From Podaxis mareebaensis (Eukaryota > Basidiomycota > Agaricomycetes > Agaricales > Agaricaceae), in NCBI GenBank assembly GCA_018524725.1, contig JAEUWP010000586.1, forward strand, positions 1 to 64,000: a stretch of DNA of 64,000 bases, read 5' to 3'. A program made the translations under genes and the position numbers. The notes under the pieces were generated by a model that saw only the letters and a program-made list of their open reading frames with translations, was not told the origin of the DNA and searched no databases. Below, piece after piece: positions 58,261 through 64,000 of the stretch. Each line of letters starts with the position of its first letter. Positions within the stretch are counted from its first letter, which is position 1.

Positions 58261-59687
58261 ATGCATAAACATACCCGCAATGTTGCAATTTTCTGGGATT
58301 ACGGTCTGAGCAACATATCCTGTTTTATCTTGTCTGTGCTGATCACTCTATTTGGCAGAAAATTGCCCCACTCCGACGAATACTTCTGGCTGGGAAGTCG
58401 TGAAAGAGATTCGCCAGGCGGTGCAGGCCTATGGCTGTATCAAGGTGTTTAGGGCTTACCTTGAGTTGCCTGAGCATTCTGGTTCCCCAGAGTCAAAGCC
58501 GCTGAGGTCTCTTCAGCTCCGTTCCGAATTACAAGCCTCCGGTGTATCACTCACAGACTGTCCACACAATGGGCGCAAGGACGTCGCAGACAAGATGATA
58601 CTCGGTTCGTAGACTCATTCGTCTGTTGAATGCCAGGATGCTCAGACAACTTCGCCTAGTCGATATGATGGCTCATGCCATCGACAACCCCGCCCCATGG
58701 ACTTATGTCCTGATATCTGGGGACAGAGACTTTGCCTACGCAATCTCTGTGCTGGGACTCCGTGGTTACCGTGTCGTTCTATTTTCTCCTTCAACAGCTC
58801 ATATAAGCTTGAAGTCGCAAGCCACCACGTGTTTGGACTGGGATGATGTTCTGAAGAAGCTGAAATCCGGTTCGTCCCGCAAGCCAGGGCAGGACTCGGA
58901 ATGCCCGCCCACTTCTCAGTCTGTTCCCTACAATTCATCGACTGAAGGACCGTTGCGTTCGAGAAGTCCGTTCAGGGGAAGGAACTCATGCTGTTCAGAT
59001 AATGGCGATTTTGACCTCGACAACGGCGACGTGGACATCATAAATTACCTCAAAGCGCGCCGAAGCCGCCGCCGCTTGTCGATGTCGTCAAACGGTTCTC
59101 AAAGTATGGTCTCCGAATTTTGTCAAGATACCACTACGCATACGGCCTATTTCTCTGCCCGGGAAGAACCCGTATTTTGCCCGCCGCCGGCTTCTGTTGC
59201 GAAAACTGGGTATAACACCGGCTCAAGCTCTTCCTCTTCTGCCCATGCCAGTCAACAAACAGGAAGAACGGCTTCGATACCTGTGGATCCCTCGTGGGCG
59301 AACCCACCGCGGCTTCCATCTGAAACCCCGAATAGCCTGCCGACGACGACACCAATCATCAAGCCCAATACTGGACATAGCCCAAAGTTGCACCCATCTT
59401 CTCCAAGTAACCCAGCTGGTCCCACCCAGCTTCCTACCATTACTTCGTCGCTTTCGAAATCTCCTGTCCCAGAGGTTTTCCAGCCATTGGTTAGGTTGCT
59501 TCGAGAGTATCAGGCAAGAGGCTTTGGACGCCCTTCAAAGACGGCTTTGGCCGAGAAATTAGACCAGACTCGTATATACTCACAAGCGAAAGTCGATAAG
59601 TTTGGTCAGTATATCGCTCTGGCTGAGAGATGCAGGATTGTGACCCAGTCTGGAGATTGGATTACATTAAGACCCGAGTGGTCTTGA
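58261..59687 (+). CDS. NYN-LOTUS protein 2 (MARF1/limkain-like)
   Basis: Three exons, 58261-58303, 58359-58604 and 58660-59687, give 438 residues. This copy fits the family best: VAIFWDYENCPTPTNTSGWE, LRSELQASGVSLTDCP, NGRKDVADKMILVDMMAHAI, YVLISGDRDFAYAISVLGLR. All acidic catalytic positions are present. The linker is shorter than in copy 1 and includes an RRSRRRLS basic patch. The C-terminal LOTUS-like part is FQPLVRLLREYQARGFGRPS...YIALAERCRIV. The first donor is the weak GTCTGA, fixed by phase and by homology to the other copies. It lies 0.5 kb downstream of copy 1 on the same strand. Confidence 0.78.
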
Positions 59688-60036
59688 GTCGTGTCGAATG
59701 TGTCTGCTCAGGGGCCAGGGGGCTTATCTCATCAATTATCTCGATCTATATTCAAAGTATCTCTGCGTCGCTATCACCCAGTTCGTAAGTACGAGTGTAC
59801 CATATATAGGTGGTTGTTTATTGTCGACTTGTATGTAAATATCAGTAAATCAGTGTATGATTATTTGTGCATGTATATCATTACACCTACTGGCGCCCAT
59901 CAGTCTGTGAACGTTGCCATATGAATGAACTTCTGAGAATCCCCATCATATGTGTCACGTATTTGAAGCGCGGCATCATTGAACCGCACAACTATAGCAT
60001 GTTTTGTTTGCTTTCCTGCTCGTAGCACCTAACAAC

Positions 60037-61935
60037 ATGCAAGGCCCAGCGGGGGACATAGCTGTGTTCTGGGACCTAGGTGCGCTTTTCATTACAACTT
60101 AGACTAGAGCTTGCGTTTACAAACTATCAAGATACATGTTCCATTCACCCCTCAATCTCTGGCTACGAGACCGTCAACAAAATCCGCGCTTTATCCAAAA
60201 ATCTGGGGATTGTCAGGAATTTTAGGGCCTATGCGGACCTAGTAGACCTGAGGATACCGGGTGCCTTCCAGCTGAGGTCAGAACTCCAATCATCTGGGGT
60301 ATCCCTGGTCGATTGTCCTGCCTCAGAGCGAGGGAGCATTTCAAGCAAAACTATGATAGGTGAGTGCCACCTCACGGCACGCACCTTGCGCATGCTCATG
60401 GCCGACACTCAGTTGATATGTTTGCTCATGCTGCAGACAATCCTCCTCCTGCAACTCTCTTCGTCATCGCCGGAAATAACGACTTGGCCTATGCGATCTC
60501 TATCCTCAGACTGCGACAATATCGAGTGGTCCTGGTCTGCCCCAAGGGCCGCGTAGGACAGCATTCTCAGGCGTCACTTTACCTTGATTGGTTCCGCGAT
60601 GTTCTGGGCAGTGACTGCACCATTGCAGATGACCCCTCTCGTCCTTCTCAGGAGTCACAACGAACCAGGTCGAATACCATTAGTATGACGAGCGGCCTAT
60701 GTCCCATAAATGCGCCGAGCCAGGATGGGACCTCGTCAACCTCCGGACGGTCGGACTACAAAGTGTTGTCCGAGCATCCTTCTTCTGTTGCCCTTCCCTC
60801 CCGCGAAGGTCTGGATGAATCTGCTCCCCATCATCGAGATTTCGATGGCCATTGGTACGAGGAAGAGGCGAATGATGCTCCAGCTCATGTGGAGTTTGTG
60901 CCGCCCAGCCCGTCGGTAGAGGCCCATAGCCCGCAGTCTCAGGGGAAGGAAAGGCTGGAACAGTTAAACACAACCTTATCTGAACAAAGCATGAATGCTG
61001 AAATCCAGCGCCCATCATCAGCTCCCCCCTCTTACTCGAGCTTCTCTGCTGCACCAAGCCCATCGTCCGAGGATCTATATACTTCCCTAGCAACGAGAGA
61101 TTTTGGTCCACCTCAGTACATGCAAGACCAGACCCTTGATTGGGATATCATAGACGAGCTTCAAGAATCAGATCATCCAATATCGCAACCTCATTCTCCC
61201 GCGAACACGTCAACGAGTACGATCACCCCACGAAACTCGAGAGTTACCCCTCCCATCCCTCCTTCAACACACCAAGCTCCTGTAATGCCCGACTTCCTGG
61301 GTGTTGCGATACCATCTATCGCACCAGTACCGGACCCATGGGAGTCAAAGTCACCCACCCCAGTCCCCACGCCAGATTTCTCACCCCCAGTGACCCCAAG
61401 GCCCATAATACCATCTCTTTCAGGAACACCGTCTTTACCTTCTGAATTGCCGTCGAAAAGTGTGACATCAACCGCACCTCAGCCAAAGCCAACACAGCCA
61501 CAAGTCGAGTCCACCTCGACTTCCTCCACGTCAATGCCTGTCTCCGCATCAATACCAGCACCAACGCCGCGAATACCGGCATCACCAGCACCAGCACCAG
61601 CACCAGCACCAGCACCAGCACCAGCACCAGCACCAGCACTGATACCAGTTCGCCCCCCAGTGCCAGGTGTTGTTCCCCCTCATTTCGTACCTCTCGTACA
61701 AAAACTCCAGGAGTCCACTGCCAATAATAATAATCCCAAACAATTCAGACCCGGAATTGCAGCAATGATAACCAGCATGCACGGGGATTCCATCCAGAAT
61801 GCTGGAGCTTCGGACTTTAAGCAATACATACAGCTGGCCGAGCAGGCGGGCATTGTGGAACTGCCTGGACCAGAGGGGGGGTCTTGGGTGGCTTTGCGGC
61901 CCGAGTTGTATGAGTATAAATGCACGGTTGAATAA
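60037..61935 (+). CDS. NYN-LOTUS protein 3, active site degenerate
   Basis: Three exons, 60037-60079, 60132-60359 and 60413-61935, give 597 residues. The NYN domain keeps IAVFWDLDTCSIH and LRSELQSSGVSLVDC. The RKDVADK motif has become ERGSISSK, and the SGDRD motif is AGNNDLAY, so one or two acidic residues are lost; it is probably a non-catalytic RNA binder. The linker contains a PA dipeptide run encoded by (CCAGCA)n at about 61583-61638. The C-terminus has FVPLVQKLQESTANNNNPKQ and DFKQYIQLAEQAGIVELPGP, the LOTUS-like fold. The frame is fully open. Confidence 0.72.
61583..61638 (+). repeat. (CCAGCA)n coding microsatellite
   Basis: About nine tandem CCAGCA units encode a Pro-Ala run in the linker of NYN-LOTUS protein 3. 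Such repeats change length easily between strains. Confidence 0.85.
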
Positions 61936-62194
61936 GTGCATGGTTTAGGATGGTTGATGAGCTTGGACTCTTCCAATGCGCAGGCACTTAATGTGCACCC
62001 GGACCAAATTCTTTAGGTTATGCTGTTACATTCAGTGTCATATGTACGAGTGTGTATGTTGCTTCGGCTTATTTTAGCTTGCATTCTTTTCCCCACGATA
62101 GTTTTGATCGATCCAACCAAGGGAATGTCTCGCATTGACGTTGCTGCGCTCTTGATTACCATCTTTCGACATCGGCCGCGGCTTAGCTTGGATA

Positions 62195-63718
62195 ATGCCT
62201 CAGCCAAAGATCAGGGTGTTCTGGGACCTGGGTATGTACTTGATACGACTTGAACCCTCAGAACCAACAACACTCTGGATCTACAGAGACATGTCCGCTG
62301 CCTATATCACATGCCTCGCCTTGGGAGATATTGAACGACGTCAGGCAATTTACTGGCCACTTCGGGATAGTTACGAATATCAAGGCGTATTGGGATAGGA
62401 ACAAAGTCCACAATGCAGCGGCAGACGGAACTAGCCCCCTTCGAGCCGCAATGATTTCTATGGGCATAAATCTTGTGGATTGCTCGCTGGTGCAAGGATA
62501 TACTAAAGACTCTCTGACGAGGATGTTAAGTGGTGAGTCATATGCTCCGATCATAAGCCTCAGTATAATAATCCTGAGTTTCGGCGGCTCCCAGCGGACG
62601 TTTTGGTCTCAGCTATCGACGAACCAATAAACGAGTCGGATATATCAACCAGGGACATAATTATGATTCTTTCGGGAGATGAAGGTGTCCTCTATCCTAT
62701 CTCCCTCCTCATGTTCCGCAATTACACTATTTTCCTTGTGGTCCCGGACGAAAACACCAGCATTCAACCATTCCAGGCGACTAGGATATTCAACTGGCAT
62801 GGAGACGTTTTAGGCTCCAGGTTGAGAGAAACGGCGTCCATACGACTCTCTGCTTCGGAGTTCTCCAAGCCTCGCGGAGAGAATCCCTATGTCCCCTACG
62901 TCCTAAAAGGACTTCACGCGAGGAGGCCGACATCCCCAGTGAGCACATCTGCTAGTACACATCCCTCGGCGTATCCGTCCTCTTCGAAACCAGTCACCTC
63001 AGGCTCTACTCCTGCAGCAACTCCAAAAAGCAGCGTCAGGTCCCTACCTACATCCGAGCATTCGGCTTCCCGCGCTCCTTCAGTTCTTTCCAAAGCTCCT
63101 GTCAACGGCTTTGGCGACGCGTTTCGTGGCGGAGGCAGTACCAGCGGTTCGTGTTTGGCTAGTTCAATTACCCGCGCACAGATGTTCAATCTTTTTTTTT
63201 TTCAAGTAGCAGAACCTGAAGAAAGTGTGACCTATGTTCAGGGAGCGAGTAGTGACTGGGGGTCGGTCGGCGGTTGGAATGCTGGTGGCGATTGGAAGGC
63301 CGGTGGCGATTGGGACATGGCTAGCAGCGGCTGGACATCGGAACGAGCCCTCGAACCCAGGACAGCAGGAACGAAGAAACCCAAGCCAGACACATCAAAA
63401 GGTTCTGGTCCAAGTCGCCAACCAGAACCTGTGAATGTAGAACCAGATCCGGAACCCCAGTCAGAGGTGCCAAAAGAGGTTCCCATGTCTGTGTTTGAGC
63501 CACTCATGCAGGTCTTGCGAGAGAGTAAGAAACGGTCGATGGGGAGGTCAAAATTGGGAGAGGAGCTCTCGAAGCACAAGAGCACATACAAGGCCGCAGG
63601 AGTGAAGGGGTTTGCTGAGTATATCGCCCTTGCTATCTCAAAGGAAATCGTCATAGCAGGTGGCACTGACAACAATCTATATGTTAGATTGCATCCTAAG
63701 GTAAAGAATGCGCAATAA
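62195..63718 (+). CDS. NYN-LOTUS protein 4, active site degenerate
   Basis: Exons 62195-62231, 62287-62532 and 62595-63718 give 468 residues. A further intron at 63147-63209 (63 nt, stop-free, with a T-run before CAAGTAG) would give 447. The start MPQPKIRVFWDLETCPLP carries the first Asp. The second motif is diverged (QGYTKDSLTRML), and the GDRD motif is SGDEGVLYPISLLMFR, so the last acidic residue is lost. The linker holds tandem GGDWKAGGDWDM repeats near 63280-63320. The C-terminus has VFEPLMQVLRESKKRSMGRS and FAEYIALAISKEIVIAGG, LOTUS-like. Probably RNA-binding rather than nuclease. Confidence 0.7.
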
Positions 63719-63984
63719 AGTAGGCGACTATGTATGCATTGGGTGAATCTTGGAGGCACGCATTTCTGGGTTGATAGATTTTGATAGATTTGTGTAGAAC
63801 TTCTTTCAGCTTGCGCAGTTTCTGCATGAGTTCGCGTGGTCAAAATCGAAATTGCCGCGAGGCTGCGATCAAAAGGGTGTGAAGGTTCTGGTATGGAGGA
63901 AGTAATGGCCTGTGTACGCTTGTCTCTTGACGGTTGACCACCAGGGGCCATCCATCATCAATATCCCAGGAGCTCAGCGCTGCT

Positions 63985-64000
63985 ATGCCTCAGCCGAAAA
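63985..64000 (+). CDS. start of a fifth NYN-LOTUS copy, cut by window edge
   Basis: The ATG at 63985 opens MPQPK, identical to the start of copy 4 (ATGCCTCAGCC), about 0.27 kb after the stop of copy 4 on the same strand. Only 16 bases are in the window, so this is a prediction from position and identity. Confidence 0.5.

Overview
The window comes from a basidiomycete fungus, most likely an Agaricomycete (mushroom-forming class). Protein-coding genes are broken by many 38-70 bp GT-AG introns. Genes are closely packed and often head-to-head. The content is typical of mushrooms: Rsp5, Ndc80, a TmpA-like membrane protein, a cupredoxin serine-rich surface protein, a NACHT-kinase STAND protein and hAT elements. 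No rRNA, tRNA, CRISPR or bacterial-type operon was seen. Exon boundaries were worked out by hand from splice consensus, reading phase and family knowledge; none is confirmed by RNA.

Layout. 1-3000: a decayed hAT transposase running off the left edge, then a LINE tail. 3927-31317: a housekeeping block with mRNA cap methyltransferase (+), Rsp5 HECT ligase (-), an MIT-domain Atg38/NRBF2-like protein (+), MOG1 (-) and NDC80 (+) sharing a promoter, a TmpA-like membrane protein (+), an ERI1-like exonuclease (-) and CMS1 (+) back to back, mitochondrial ribosomal mL60/MRPL31 (-) and splicing factor SF3A1/PRP21 (+) back to back, a Ser/Pro-rich ORF (-), and an ER tail-anchored UBE2J-type E2 (-). 31932-32401: the mitoribosomal CHCH protein MRP10/mS37 (+).

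32500-44580 is an accessory island. A NACHT-ATPase plus protein-kinase gene is flanked by diverged direct repeats. It is followed by two 810-bp TA-flanked MITE-like units in inverted orientation around a broken cupredoxin gene, and by a nearly whole 2.8-kb hAT element with a perfect 8-bp target duplication. Several coding remnants here carry TGA where the family has Arg.

45313-54752 returns to core genes: a DUF1766/T5orf172 (GIY-YIG-like) protein (-), LCP5/neuroguidin (+), a small multi-pass membrane protein (+), and a 1,215-residue protein in which an IST1 (ESCRT-III regulator) domain is spliced in frame to a TBC Rab-GAP domain.

55738-64000 is a head-to-tail array of at least five genes for proteins with an N-terminal NYN (PIN-like) RNase domain, a long Ser/Pro/Thr linker and a C-terminal OST-HTH/LOTUS-like domain, the MARF1/limkain plan. 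The first two keep the acidic active-site residues, the third and fourth have lost some, and the fifth begins at the window edge. With the IST1-TBC fusion and the NACHT-kinase island, this array is the most interesting content.
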